A stretch of 64,000 bases of DNA, from the NCBI RefSeq assembly GCF_023078275.1, contig NC_062990.1:13283549-13347548 (forward strand), in the 5' to 3' direction. Of this stretch, positions 20,870 to 32,352 are shown one piece after another. The notes beneath the pieces were generated by a model, which saw only the letters and a program-made list of their open reading frames with translations, had not been told where the DNA came from and made no database searches. Numbering within the stretch: the stretch's first letter is position 1; each line of letters begins with the position of its first letter. The DNA comes from Leguminivora glycinivorella (taxonomy: Eukaryota > Arthropoda > Insecta > Lepidoptera > Tortricidae). Position numbers and translations under genes: made by a program.

Positions 20870-22150
20870 TGGTACTCGGGATCTGATGATGGAGCCAGAA
20901 GGTGGTCACCAGTACCAGTGAACCATGTAAGTAAACGACTTCGTGTTTAGGCTCGTTGGGTTCGTCTCAACAAGACCTTTGACAAGAGGTGGTACTCAGG
21001 GTCTGATGATGGAGCCAGATGGTGGTCACCAGTACCAATGAACCATATGACTAAACCACTTCGTATTTAGGCTCAATGGGATCGTCTCAATAAGACCTTT
21101 GACAAGAGGTGGTACTCGGGATCTGATGATGGAGCCAGAAGGTGGTCACCAGTACCAGTGAACCATGTAAGTAAACGACTTCGTGTTTAGGCTCGTTGGG
21201 TTCGTCTCGACAAGACCTTTGACAAGAGGTGGTACTCGGGATCTGATGATGGAGCCAGAAGGTGGTCACCAGTACCAGTGAACCATGTAAGTAAACGACT
21301 TCGTGTTTAGGCTCGTTGGGTTCGTCTCAACAAGACCTTTGACAAGAGGTGGTACTCAGGGTCTGATGATGGAGCCAGATGGTGGTCACCAGTACCAATG
21401 AACCATATGACTAAACCACTTCGTATTTAGGCTCAATGGGATCGTCTCAATAAGACCTTTGACAAGAGGTGGTACTCGGGATCTGATGATGGAGCCAGAA
21501 GGTGGTCACCAGTACCAGTGAACCATGTAAGTAAACGACTTCGTGTTTAGGCTCGTTGGGTTCGTCTCGACAAGACCTTTGACAAGAGGTGGTACTCAAG
21601 GTCTGATGATGGAGACAGATGGTTGTCACCAGTACCAATGAACCATATGACTAAACCACTTTGTGTTTAGCCTTATTGGGTTCATCTCAATAAGACCTTT
21701 AACAAGAGGTGGTACTCAGGGTCTGATGATGGGACCAGATGGTGGTCACCAGTACCAATGAACCATGGAACTAAACCACTTCGTATTAGGCTCATTGAAA
21801 TCGTCTCAACAAGACCGTCGACAAGAGGTGGTACTCAGGGTCTGATGATGGAGACAGATGGTGGTTACCAGTACCAATGAACCATATGACTAAACCACAT
21901 CGTCTTTAGGCTCATTGGGATCGTCTCAATAAGACCTTTGACAAGAGGTGGTATTCAGGGTCTGATGATGGAGCCAGATGGTGGTCACCAGTACCAGTGA
22001 TCCATGTAACTAAACCATTTAGTAATCAGGCTCATTGGGTTCTTACTTCTTCTTAATAAGACCTTTGAAAAGAGGTGGTACTGAGGGTCTGATGTTGGAG
22101 CCAGATGGTGGTCACCGGTACCAATAAACCCATGTAACTGAACCACTTCG
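20870..22150 (+). repeat. 120-bp minisatellite with 360-bp higher-order unit
   Basis: About 10-11 monomers keep a strict 120-bp phase from 20881 to about 21800, then pick up small indels. Two monomer types alternate: type A (GGAGCCAGAAGG, GTAAGTAAACGACTTCGTG) and type B (GGAGCCAGATGG, ATGACTAAACCACTTCGTA). The order A-B-A' occurs twice, and 20881-21237 is identical to 21241-21597 by eye. Copies decay towards 22150. A reversed piece of a monomer follows at about 22180-22232. Confidence 0.95.
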
Positions 22151-22234
22151 TTTTTTTATGTTATTCAAATATGCGAGTTGATTTTTGGTGACCACAATCT
22201 CTCTCCATCATCAGACCCTGAGTAACACCTTGAA

Positions 22235-22897
22235 GTAATTAGAATTATATTTGACTTATTTTATCATCATATTAATATATACTTTACTCTAATACTTATC
22301 ATATAACAAAAGCAAACATTTGGGATGGGATCTACTTAAATATGATCACAGTTTATAATTATTACTTTAAATTTTTAAATAAATTTTAACGTAATTAATA
22401 TTATTTTGCGCTATATTCTAGTCTTTTCGTACAAAATAATGTTTATTAGAAATCAAAAGTTTATATCGAGATAGTAGATTGTGGTTGTTATCAAAATTCC
22501 ATAGGAAGGATCAAGATTGTTTTATCCATTATTGTAGTGCGAGCGAGTGATAAGACGTGCTAGAAAGGGTCGGCATATTGGGCTCGCGCGGCGGGTAAAA
22601 TACCTAATTTCGCCCGACGCCGAAATGTTATAACGCTCTTAAATCATATTCATAATTGACTTATTGCCTGAAAAAAAAATGCAAACTTCGTAATATTAAT
22701 GTAATAAAACGAAACTTATCTGCAAAATATTATAGATTTGAAAAAGTTTTCCCCTCTACATTTTCCAGATGAAAACTGTCACGTTTCATTGCAAAGTTAG
22801 GAATTGGCGCGACAGTTTAAAAAAATTATGGAAGGTAGTTATAAAGTTTCTCTATGTATTTTCAATGGCGTCGAGAGCTTCGGCCAAGCGACACCAG
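22235..22897. other. No gene recognised
   Basis: AT-rich sequence with a short GC-rich patch at about 22540-22620. No protein or RNA signature. Confidence 0.5.
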
Positions 22898-23203
22898 TGG
22901 CCTATTTTAAGTTGTCCACCCCATTTTTTTGGGTTTGGAAATTTATATGTGGTTTCCTTTCCACTCAGAATCGCGAGCTCTTTCAATCCTAATAGGAGAA
23001 AAAGTGCCTCAAGGTCTTTTCCCCATTCCGTTACCACTATTTCATACATGTACTTTGTATGGCGGTAACGGAATGGATGGTTTGATAAATGTATAGAAAT
23101 GTTGGGAATTTATTTTTCTCCTATTAGGATCAATTCTGAATATGAATCGCGTAAAAATACCCATGTTACAAGTGGGGTGGACGACTTTTTAAAAAAATGG
23201 CCC
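22898..23203. mobile_element. Foldback MITE of the GGCCATTTTTT family, copy 1
   Basis: The ends GGCCTATTTTAAGTTGTCC and GGACGACTTTTTAAAAAAATGGCC pair. Internal CATTCCGTTACC/GGTAACGGAATG and CTAATAGGAGAAAAA/TTTTTCTCCTATTAG arms also pair. Related copies are at 25184 and 31712. Overlapping open frames are by-products. Confidence 0.7.
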
Positions 23204-23393
23204 TCATACTGGTCATACCAACTCTTCGACTCATTTATCCTCTTTGAAATTGGAATGAGACAAGGATAAAGTTTGAACGGAAAACTCCGCGAGGCAAGGA
23301 AACTTCCTGCACACCACGGTTTAATATGTACATTATGTATTCTAAGCGAAATAGGTCGATTCGCGACGGTACTGAAAAATCAGGACTATAGCT

Positions 23394-23515
23394 TAAAACG
23401 ATACAGGAGGGTCTCCAACTCCATACAAACGCTCTCGACTATTGCCTACCTGGTTTTTGAAGATAGAAGAATGATTTTTTCAACACAGATTATTATTATT
23501 TTGATCTGTGTCGGA
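23394..23515 (-). repeat. Fragment of the 37228 family, reverse orientation
   Basis: It starts with TTAAAACGATACAGGAGGG, like the terminus of the 37228-37731 element read in reverse. It continues with CCATACAAACGCTCTCGACT and GATCTGTGTCGGAC. It covers only one end of the element. Confidence 0.6.
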
Positions 23516-23640
23516 CACAATGTCACAATTTCGTTTTCTTTCAACCCCTTTTTGCCAAGAGTGGCACTGAAACTTGAGTAGTTCATGTGCTCTGCCTACC
23601 CCTTTATGGGATACAGGCGTGATTGTATGTATGTATGTGT
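23515..23640 (+). repeat. Dispersed repeat ending GGGATACAGGCGTGATTGTA
   Basis: The same segment (TTTCGTTTTCTTTCAACCCC, CCAAGAGTGGCACTGAA) recurs at 57340-57455 and, reversed, at 38311-38445. A fragment is at 27345-27400. It ends in TGTATG repeats, like a retroposon tail. It is next to the SINE at 23679 here and at 57 kb. Confidence 0.7.
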
Positions 23641-23678
23641 CGGACAGTTTTGACTTTTTTGATATTCGTATTTTTGAC

Positions 23679-23915
23679 GACCGGACTGGCGCAGTCTGTA
23701 GTGACCCTGCCTGCTGCGCCGCGGTCCCGGGTTTGAATCCCAGTAAGGGCATTTATTTGTGTGATGACCACAGATATTTGTTCCCGAGTCATGGATGTTT
23801 TCTATGTATATAAGTATTTATATATTATATATATCGTTGTCTGAGTACCCACAACACAAGCCTTCTTAAGCTTACCGTGGGCCTCAGTCAATCTGTGTAA
23901 GAATGTCCTGTACTA
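23679..23915 (+). mobile_element. tRNA-derived SINE
   Basis: The 5' part holds RNA polymerase III promoter boxes: an A-box-like TGGCGCAGTCTGTAGTG and a B-box-like GGTTTGAATCC about 45 bp downstream. Then follow ATTTGTGTGATGACCACAGA, a TATA-repeat stretch and GGGCCTCAGTCAATCTGTG with a T-rich end. A shorter copy lies at 57160-57250. The LINE that would mobilise it cannot be named. The target duplication is unclear. Confidence 0.8.
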
Positions 23916-24057
23916 TTTTTTTTTAACCGACACAGATATTTCATTGATATTCAGAATTCTCAAATTTCGTTACGATTGATTAAGTTTTGAAGGAGGAACT
24001 TCGACATTAAAGATTTTTTTCGCAATATCTGTCTGGCGGAAACTGGATGCATAAAGC

Positions 24058-24150
24058 AGCAGACCGGGCTCTGTGGCGTACGGCGTACCTTGGGGGAGGC
24101 CTATGTCCAGCAGTGGACTGCAACGGGCTGATGATAATGATCTTTATTTG
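24058..24150 (+). pseudogene. RTE-type LINE 3' tail
   Basis: The frame end reads GEAYVQQWTATG followed by stop and a (TGATAA)-like tail. This is the C-terminus typical of lepidopteran RTE elements (...AYVQQW...). Only the last few dozen codons remain. Confidence 0.65.
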
Positions 24151-24515
24151 TGATTTTCTAGCCGGAATTTTTTTCAGTCCCATACAAGCTTTTGATCCTG
24201 TATAGGAATGGGATCGATTGGCGTCAAAAAAAAAGTATGTCAAAAATGCCCTTTGTCTCGCACCCTGTAGGTATGTTTTTTCCAAAATCTGTAAATGCCG
24301 TTTTTCATCAATTTGAAATCGATGGATGGTCTCCTTAGACCATTTTCGCGTAGGACTACGGGATCTCATAGCGACCCTTACTGACCCGCTATGAAAATAC
24401 ACCCTGTATGTATACGTCTGACTGTAGGGCAAGGGCACAGACTATACAGAGTTACAGACCATGCGTGTCCCCACTCTAGCCGAATGCGCATTAATAGTTA
24501 CTTGCTAGAACCAAA

Positions 24516-24687
24516 TCCATACTAATATTAAATAGGATAGTGTGTGTGTCTGTTTGTTTGTCCGTCTTTCACGGCAAAACGGGGCGACGAAGTGGCGTGA
24601 TTTTTTAAGTGGAGATAGTTGAAGGGATGGAGAGTGACATAGGCTACTTATCTTTCTAACGCGAGCGAAACCGCGGGCAAAAGCTAG
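24516..24687 (+). mobile_element. Non-autonomous Helitron, copy 2
   Basis: It begins TCCATACTAATATT after host A and ends GCAAAAGCTAG before host T. It is internally shortened compared with copies at 119 and 32353: the block between ATAGGCTAC and the GCGAGCG terminus is reduced. Confidence 0.85.
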
Positions 24688-25183
24688 TACTGAATACGTT
24701 TTCCGAAACGTCTACAGCCTATACGCATACGAATAACGTATTTAAAAAAAACTCTTGTCAAAAACTCATGGTAGTGGTTGTTCAGATATTCGGACAAAAA
24801 TGCAACGCTCCGCTTCTTCCCGGATAGGTATTTGGCTCAAAAATGCGACGTCAATTATTAGCGATCGAAACAATGCAAAGTAACATCGCGAACACAAGTT
24901 TTATAACTTGATTTATTTGCGCTTACGCTATTGATCCTAATAGAGATCAATTTATACTGGATACTTTATGGATTGAGCATAAAAAATGGCTCAAGAATAA
25001 ATTATAACAATTAACAACAGCAGTACAGTGTACGTACACGTGAGATTCGACTTTTTTTCGTTCAAGTTCATCCGTTCATATCGTATGTAGGTACATTTTC
25101 CACTCAGCCAAATTTCTTTTTAGCTGCCTCTCTGTCATACAAGATTACAAGATATAATTCAAGATCGATTATCGATCACAGTT

Positions 25184-25510
25184 GGGCCATTTTTTTTTCA
25201 AAGTTGTCCACCCCACTTTTTTTGTAACATGGGTATTTTTTACGCGATTATTACTAAGGATCGCGAGCTCTTTCGATCCTGATAGGAGAAAAAAATTGTC
25301 CCAAAATTTCTATACATTTTTTCGAATCTTCCATTCCGTTATCGCCATACAAAATGTATGGAAAAATGGTAACGGAATGGGAAAAAAACCTTGGGACACT
25401 TTTTTTCTCCTCTTAGAATTGAAAGAACTCGTGATTCTGCGTGGAAACCACATAAAAATTTCCAAATCAAAAAAAAAAAGTGGGGTGGACAACTTTGAAA
25501 AAAATGGCCC
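25184..25510. mobile_element. Foldback MITE of the GGCCATTTTTT family, copy 2
   Basis: The arms GGGCCATTTTTTTTCAAAGT and ACTTTGAAAAAAATGGCCC enclose inner arms built on CATTCCGTTA and TAACGGAATG. AGTT flanks both ends (25180-25183, 25511-25514), suggesting a 4-bp target duplication. It is non-coding. Confidence 0.75.
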
Positions 25511-25599
25511 AGTTATGAAAAAAAAAATGGATTTTCGTTGGATATAATGGAACGTGACATTTGCCATGCATTTTGCAAGACAGTGCTGCATAACCCGTT

Positions 25600-26065
25600 T
25601 AGTCATACGGTCCGCCTCATGGAAAGCAGTCATCGTAACCTATGGATGCCTGCAACTTAAGAGGTGTTGCCGCCCCATTAGGCAGCGTTCCCACTTAAGC
25701 GTCGCGTGTCTCGGGGCGAGCAACGGACGTCCGCGCCACGCCGCCTGAATGTAATTCAAAAAACGTCTCCTCAGCACATTTTGTATAGGAAGGACGTAAG
25801 ACGCGCCCCAGGCGGCGTGGCGGCGGCGTGGCGCGCGCCGCACCGCTTGGCGGCACGTCTTACGTCCCTCCTGGCGTGGCGCGGATGTCCGTTCCGCACC
25901 ACAGGACATGCGTCTCTTAAGTGTGGCCGGTCCCTTAGACTTCATAAATAGTTTTAAAAAATCGACGGATACGTCTGGAAGGACTGTCTGTTTTTTTGAA
26001 GAACCCCATACTGTAGGCTGTAGTTCATCGGGAATAACTCGGCAGAGAGCCGATATAAAAACATT
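25600..26065 (+). repeat. Dispersed repeat split by a Harbinger-like MITE
   Basis: 25600-25677 (ACGGTCCGCCTCATGGAAAG, ATGCCTGCAACTTAAGAGG) and 25938-26060 (GAAGAACCCCATACTGTAGG) are the two halves of the repeat seen at 29275-29470 and 44862-45130. The MITE at 25681-25934 lies between them. A poly(T) of about 28 follows at 26064. Confidence 0.7.
25681..25934. mobile_element. GC-rich Harbinger-like foldback inserted in a repeat
   Basis: 254 bp between TTA duplications (25678-25680, 25935-25937). The left end GGCAGCGTTCCCACTTAAGC is the same family as 18100. The right end, read in reverse as GGGACCGGCCACACTTAAG, is diverged. The internal GACGTAAGACGCGCCCCAGG block is shared with 18461. Confidence 0.75.
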
Positions 26066-26091
26066 TTTTTTTTTTTTTTTTTTTTTTTTTT
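26064..26091 (+). repeat. Poly(T) tract
   Basis: About 28 consecutive T residues, possibly the reverse A-tail of a retroposed copy. No matching duplication was found. Confidence 0.85.
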
Positions 26092-26099
26092 ATTATAAA

Positions 26100-28195
26100 T
26101 GGGCATACCACAGACTACGTACGTTACCTGTAAGTACGTTTTCGCGTGTAAGTAAAGAATTTAATAGATTTATCTGTGCCCGAGCCAGCTGCATCCGGTC
26201 AACCTCACGCTCGGTTAGCCTAGGTCATAAAATCAATTCAATATCGTGAGAATCGGCTAGTGAAAAGCTTTGAAAAATACCGGCTTTTAAATTGCATTGG
26301 AACGATTAAAAAACAGTAGTGTGGTTGTATTGAGTTTTTAGAAACTAACGTAACATGTAAAATTTCATAGAAAATGTATGTAACTTTTGACACGAAAAAT
26401 AAATCTAAATTGTTACAATGTCAGTTTCTGAGCAACATAGCTGTTAATTTAATAATTATTCATTAGTGGAATCTGTGAGGCTTGTGAAAGTGTAATATGG
26501 ATCTATAGGAATGTATTGTTTTGCCTGTTCTTAGTTTCCTAAAGGTTTAAATAAATAAATAACATGTATCTAAGTAGCTCTGGTTTTACAATTAAAATTT
26601 CACGTCTACACGACCATCATCCAAATAAATAGCTCTGTAACTTCTCGCAATCGGCAAAACTGCAGCCTGAAAGCTAATTAGGGTTGTTTGAGACAGTTTC
26701 AAGCCGCGCCCCAGTTACAATTCAGCCGACTCTTTGGCATTCGTATTGCAATGAACGAATTCAAAGCTTTGGATGCTATCACTGCTATCAGTGATGTAAT
26801 TTGAAGCTCAAAGAGGGGAAAAGATATGGATTCATTAGTGACAACTAACCCCGGAGTCAAACATACCCGGTTTTCCCTATTAAGAGATAACAACATTTGA
26901 AGAAAAAAGAAACATTTTGAACATAGAAAACATTTGATCATAAAAAAAATCTCTAAAAATGTATAACTGCCGTAACGGATCGCCTTGCCTTTTTTACTAC
27001 ACAGAGATGTACCTACTAAACAAAAAATAGCTTAACTTTAATTTTGTTACTATCTAATCTATCTATAGAAATTATTGAAACACAGTTAAAATAAATAAAT
27101 AAATACGCTTCTGTGATGGAATTCTACATTTATCTTGCTGAGTCCATAATTTTAAAATCAAACCCATGAACCCCAGTGATGACTACCGCATTCCAAAAGA
27201 ACAAAAAGGGCCTGTCTATGAGAACGAATATAATTGTATAGCACTTGTGTACGTAATTATACAGTGGCTCAATTTTTAGCTTAGTTGCCGATGCTAGGAG
27301 GTGTTGAGTCGAACTTTAAAAAGTAATGTTTACTAATATGTAATCCTCTGACTCACGCCTGTATTTCCTAACGGGGTAGGCAGAACACGTCTGAAAAGTT
27401 TTTGTTATGAAGATACATAGTTAGGTTTTATACCGGTCCGCTATTCTACCGATAGAGAAATTTGAGTGTCAAGACTGTTAGGAATGTCTCAGTTCGAGTA
27501 TTTCACCACAGTGACATAGACAATTCTGTGCCTAGTTCTGGGTTGATAAGTGACATTATTACTCAGCGTCAATATTTCCTTGTTGGACAGGCAATGAAGG
27601 GCGAAGTGTCCCTGTTCGTGTGTCACTGTCGCGAAGTGTCAATTTGTCACTGTCGTGAAACAGGCCAGGCCAGAGTTGAAAACCTCATTTCATTTGAAAC
27701 ATAATGTTATGAGTTATAACTTAAATGCGTTTTTCATACTGTTGTGTAATAATATGATGAAAGTGTAATGAAATGATAAATACTGTAGAGTTTTTTATAC
27801 CAACGTTTTAAACCAAGATTTTTATACTGTTTGCTCTAAATTTTGACTCCTTATAGCATAGGTAATGCTCCCTGCTTTTCTTTCAATTAAATTGGTATTT
27901 CAGAACCTCCTATGCCATTTTCTCTGTAACCAGTAACAATCAACTTTACTGTTTGTACACACGGTGTAAAATCGAGAGTAACATTATGTTTAATAAGCAG
28001 ACAAGGTTGAGAAAATAATTAGAACTGGGCCGCCTTGATTGTAAATGATTTTAATGAATGGTGGCATCACATCTTTGATTTGTATACACATAGTTCTTGG
28101 TCCACAGAATGTGAGCATTAAATGTGTGTTTTGTGCTTGTTTGCAGTAGTATTCTTAATAAATAAAAATAATTGCAACATTAACCTTTGATATAC
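26100..28195. other. No gene recognised
   Basis: AT-rich sequence. It contains a fragment (27345-27400) of the GGCGTGA repeat family and two (AAAT)n runs (about 26550 and 27085). The open frame at 27462-27704 has no recognisable domain. Confidence 0.5.
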
Positions 28196-28199
28196 ATAT

Positions 28200-28325
28200 G
28201 GCTAGTTGCATCAACCACATTTGACAGACACATCATCGTCACGCAGCAGAGGTCTATGAAACTTCCCATACAATTAAATTTTAGGAACGCTTTAACGATG
28301 ACAGATGGTTTGATGCAACCGGCCC
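28200..28325. mobile_element. Foldback MITE
   Basis: GGCTAGTTGCATCAACCACA pairs with TGGTTTGATGCAACCGGCCC at the other end. The target duplication is unclear. The arms resemble the GGGCCACTTGCACCAA family at 2955 only in general style. Confidence 0.55.
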
Positions 28326-28433
28326 TTAGGAGTATACATTCAACTTAACGCCAGAAGAGGGCATGGAATGGATGCTTTTTACCGCAACTTCACATTAACG
28401 TCATTATAAATAACCACAAAATTAAAATTTTGA

Positions 28434-28627
28434 AAAAACCTCCGACTGCGACATAGTAGACCGATTTTTATGAAACATGGCTAAGAACACTCCCGACTAA
28501 CTTAGCTTTCAGACAAAAAAAAACTAAATCTAAATCGGTTCATCCGTTCGGGATCTACAATGCCACAGACAGACAGACAGACACGTCAAACTTATAACAC
28601 CCCGTCGTTTTTGCGTCGGGGGTTAAA
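28434..28627 (-). mobile_element. CTGT-microsatellite repeat, reverse copy
   Basis: It reads in reverse from GCGTCGGGGGTTAAAAAT at the right, through (CAGA)n (about 28566-28582), to ACTCCCGACTAACTTAGCTT and AAACCTCCGACTG at the left. It is the most complete copy of this family in the window. Confidence 0.7.
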
Positions 28628-28639
28628 AATAGAGGTTCA

Positions 28640-29017
28640 CAAAATAGGACATGAAAGAGCCACGGGCCACCTTGCATATCTCAGTCGTATATTAGGTGAG
28701 GGAGGTGAGACCTAGGCGCATCGTCTCCGCTGGCATGGCCATCTCATAAGGATCGGGCAGTCAAGGTGGTCTATTTAGGTCGTCCAACTGGACGCCGTCC
28801 TGATAGCCATCCTAAATATCTTTGGGCGGATAGAGTGGAGGCAGATCTCCGTGAACTCAGCGTCGGCGAGAGCTGGCGTGATATCGATATGGACCACTTA
28901 AAGAGGCGTGCTCCTGTGTTGGAGGCAAAGACTCATTTTGGGTCATCGCGCCAACAAAGTAAGTATATATTAAACGTTAGAAGGTTAATTAAACAAGCGA
29001 GTGGTGTCACGTTATAA
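28640..29017 (+). pseudogene. RTE-like LINE C-terminal fragment with a frameshift
   Basis: One frame gives RLRWHGHLIRIG. A frame change near 28760 then leads into VVYLGRPTGRRPDSHPKYLW, WADRVEADLREL and LEAKTHFGSSR. This series (RLRW.GH..R, VYLGRPTGRRP.GRP..RW, EAKTHFG) is the usual C-terminus of insect RTE/CR1-type reverse transcriptases. The RT domain itself is absent. Confidence 0.75.
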
Positions 29018-29274
29018 AATATAAAACTGTTATGAGATAACGATTATTGCAGTTGTAGCAATAACTAGTACGTGATCTATTGTGACCTATGATAAATAGA
29101 TCTTATTAATTGGACTATCCAAGAACAGATAAATCAATTAAAATTAATACAATTTGACATGTACTTAGCGACTGTTTTGATTTGTGATTTACCTGGAATG
29201 TAAAATGATTAGGCACCAAATTGTGTACTGGAAATACTGGAATCAACTGATGATAAATAATATTTCACTTTTTG

Positions 29275-29470
29275 TTATACCACATGGTGGCGAACAAGCA
29301 TACGGCCCGTCTGATTAAGCAGTCACCGTAGCTTGCAATTCCAGAGATGCAGTGTTACTTGCGCGTTGCAGACGCTTTAGAAATCAGGACTCCTTTTTTG
29401 AAGAATACCGTACTGTAGACCCTCGGGAAAACCTCGGCATCGCCATTCCATGGCCGGAGCGTTCGCAGGA
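29275..29470 (+). repeat. Dispersed repeat, copy with ACGGCCCGTCTGAT
   Basis: It starts TACCACATGGTGGCGAACAA and runs through CGGCCCGTCTGATTAAGCAG, GTTGCAGACGC, TTTGAAGAATACCGTACTG and GAGCGTTCGCAGGACGAG. Copies are at 25600 (split) and 44862. It is probably a LINE 3' UTR or SINE; the class was not determined. Confidence 0.65.
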
Positions 29471-29702
29471 CGAGAGTCTTTATAAGATTAAATAAATATC
29501 AATAGAATGATTTATATTTTACCTTACGTAAGTATAGATCTATTAAGTTTCCGTACTTAATTATTATGACTTATTAATTTATTATTGCGTTTTATAGATT
29601 TAGTTAGTCAACTAATTTCGACTCCTAACTCCTAGGCCATTCACAGTAATCGTCAAAGTGCATTCTATGTCAAATAATGCATGCTATCAATGCGACAATC
29701 TA

Positions 29703-30924
29703 GACCCCAATTGCTAATTCGAGTCCAAAAAAACTACTACGATGTTGCCACTGCAATAAAATGTTTGTAAAATAGTATAATCCTTTTTTATAAAAACACA
29801 CGCCAAGATAAATTATTTATTATTTATTTCAATCCTTTGATTTATATATTTAATAGTCTTTTATTATTTACATAAATACTAGGACGCTCGATTTTTTTTC
29901 TTTTTTTCCGTGATTTTTAGTTGTAAAGTTGGTATTGCGCTTGTATCACTTCAGGTATCAATAACATTTGGTGCTATATTTTGCGGTATAGAACAAACTA
30001 TTGATGATATAGATATTGTGACCAATTTTTTATACATATATTTTACAATTAGCTACAAGCGAAATAGTGTATAGTGGGCTTTATGGTTGCCACGGCCGCC
30101 ATTGTTTTGGAAGCGGCCATGACACCATGGTCTGTCAAACTGTATTTGTTGAATTTATTATTATGTATGATAAACAGATATACAGACTACATCTCTGATA
30201 TATGATAGACAGACGTTAATATGCAAGTAGCGCTTTATTGACAACCGACACTTATGAACCTCTTAGATAAAAAATGGCACATGTAATGATCTATTGTTTT
30301 ACCTTAAAGAGAGTATGTAAGTAAGTTTGAGTAAATGTTCTTCAATCTATGGTTCCAAATCTCCTGAGGAGTCTCAGAGATACATTGGGCACTCGTTCAA
30401 TACGCTACGGAAATACCTTTCGTTAGCCCCTGACTTCGCTACGCGCCATTCTGAGAGCCAGTTCAGGTGCTACCCTTCAGCAATAACATTCTAATATTGG
30501 TAATGGGTTGTTAGACTCCAATGACTAATTTAATAAACATTGGCGAAAATTGCACCTGACTGAGATAGGGCAGCTTTAGTGCATACATTTGTCTGGTTTA
30601 AGTTTTATTATTATTAGCAACGTGAATGAAGGTGATGTTGATTGTCACATATACACGTAATATAATGCGAATTACCAACATTTATCATTAGTGGCGACCG
30701 GTGGAACTAATTTGACGTATGAGAATTAAAACAAAAAAAACTAAAACGAATTTTCTTCACAATTTTATCATCAAGTATTCTTGGATTTCTTACGTGCCAA
30801 ATAAAGAATGTAGAAGGTTGGCGAAACCTGAAAAGTATTTTGACAGTGACATAAGTGACATTGACAGCTGTGACATTGACGTATCTGTCGTAGTTTTTTT
30901 GGACTCGAATTAGCAATTGGGGTT
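29703..30924. mobile_element. 1.2-kb TIR element, possibly Tc1/mariner type
   Basis: A 34-bp exact inverted repeat, starting ACCCCAATTGCTAATTCGAG, sits at 29704 and ends at 30923. If one further base is taken on each side, the element is flanked by TA on both sides. The size is close to a mariner, but no transposase block could be read inside. It could also be a non-autonomous element of another class. Confidence 0.55.
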
Positions 30925-31124
30925 TAAACTGGTCGACCGTACATATTTTAAGGACGTACTATACTCGTATGACACTTTAGTGTTCAAATTGGCGATGTAC
31001 CCATCGATACCATAAACAATGAACGCATAATCACGTCACACAATGCACTCCTTAAACAAACACAATAGTTAACACTGCACTATACTTGATCACTATAACA
31101 CTGATATCTTTGTGGTGTATCATG

Positions 31125-31245
31125 GTTCCAATTTATCACTCATCTATGTGGATAAAGCATCCGTTACGCTTTGGCAAGTATGTCAGTGTGAGAGTGACGG
31201 ATGTCTTATACACGTGGATGTCATAAAATTGGAAGCATAATAGGC
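31125..31245. mobile_element. Foldback MITE
   Basis: TTCCAATTTATCACTCATCT at the left and its counterpart GATGTCATAAAATTGGAA at the right, with GCATCCGTTACGCTTTGGCA/CAGTGTGAGAGTGACGGATG inside, form an imperfect hairpin. A related block is at about 1403-1475. Confidence 0.55.
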
Positions 31246-31711
31246 TGAATTGAGAAGAAGAAACAGACAGAACTTACGAGTAAACAAACAGGCAAAATTC
31301 GTATGTATAAAAATGAAAAAAAAAAAAAGGATTGAATACAAATTCCACATTACACATTTGTAATTTAAAAATTTGTAGACTTTATTACAGATATAGTGCG
31401 ATAAGATTTGCCTACGTATTGTTACGGAACGGACGAAACTGTCATGCTATTTCAGTCAGTCTGAGTACAAGATGTACTGACATTGACTGAACTAGCGTGA
31501 CAAATACGAACGTTTCCGGAAAAATACGAAGGAAACCCTTTTCTCACTACATTTCTATGTAGTTTGATCCTGTCTAGTTTAATTGATGGAATAGACAAGT
31601 AATTTATTTATTTTTGTGAACAGTGTGAATCCAATAGATAGCGACATCCAAAGTAGTCAAATATATCGATACACATCCTTATTGTGCGAGATTTAAAAAA
31701 AACATTTTTCT

Positions 31712-31985
31712 CAAATAGGTAAATTTAATGTTCTTCCTACTCAGAACCACGACTCGGCCCTTTCGATCCTACTAAGGTCAAAAAAAGCGTCCGAAATTTA
31801 ATTTTTCCACTTCGTTACCATATTTCTGATATTTCTAACACTTTGTAACAGCGGTTACAATACGGAAAGTAAGCAAAATTTTGGGACCATTTATTTCTCT
31901 TGTTTTTTGTCCTAGATCGAAAGAGCTCGTGATTCTGAGTAGTAAAAACATAAAATTCACCTACCTTAGAAAAACATTTTGTGGT
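31712..31985. mobile_element. Foldback MITE of the GGCCATTTTTT family, decayed copy 3
   Basis: Internal arms (CTACTCAGAACCACGACTCG / GAGCTCGTGATTCTGAGTAG and TTTCGATCCTACT / ATCGAAAG) correspond to those at 22898 and 25184. The outer GGCC ends are lost. Confidence 0.55.
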
Positions 31986-32352
31986 GATTGTTCTCGCGAA
32001 AATGCTTTTATATTTCACCACTATCTATTTGACGCTGACTGTACACATCATTCCAAATCTTTAACCCATAAAAAACTACGCTACCAACTGTCAGTTTACT
32101 CTTCCCAGTAGATGGATATCAAATATCAATAAAAAAAATCTTTACGGGATCAATGATCCACAGTCGCGTCAGTCTGCGCGCGCGCACTGCGGGCGACTGG
32201 TGGTAAAATTGTAAACATTGAGTGAAAGAGTGAGACATACTGACAGAGTACGATGTAGTGTTTATATGCGATTGTTTCCGGTGGGAGATTGCCGGGTAGA
32301 TTATAATCCGGAGCGGTGAGAACCGATATTAACCGATTCGAATTATATACCA

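Noticed and set aside
21087..21638. Open frames of 60-63 codons on the minus strand of the minisatellite
   Set aside because: They repeat because 120 is a multiple of three; they end at differing stops and change between monomers without codon-like conservation.
20870..22150. Regular spacing suggesting a CRISPR array
   Set aside because: The 120-bp units are repeated in full with no unique spacers, and the context is a eukaryotic genome. It is a minisatellite.
23679..23760. Possible tRNA gene from A- and B-box matches
   Set aside because: The cloverleaf arms do not pair properly, and the sequence continues into a SINE body shared with 57160.
25310..25633. Overlapping frames on both strands at 25182-25633
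   Set aside because: They follow the arms of a foldback MITE, and the strands mirror each other.
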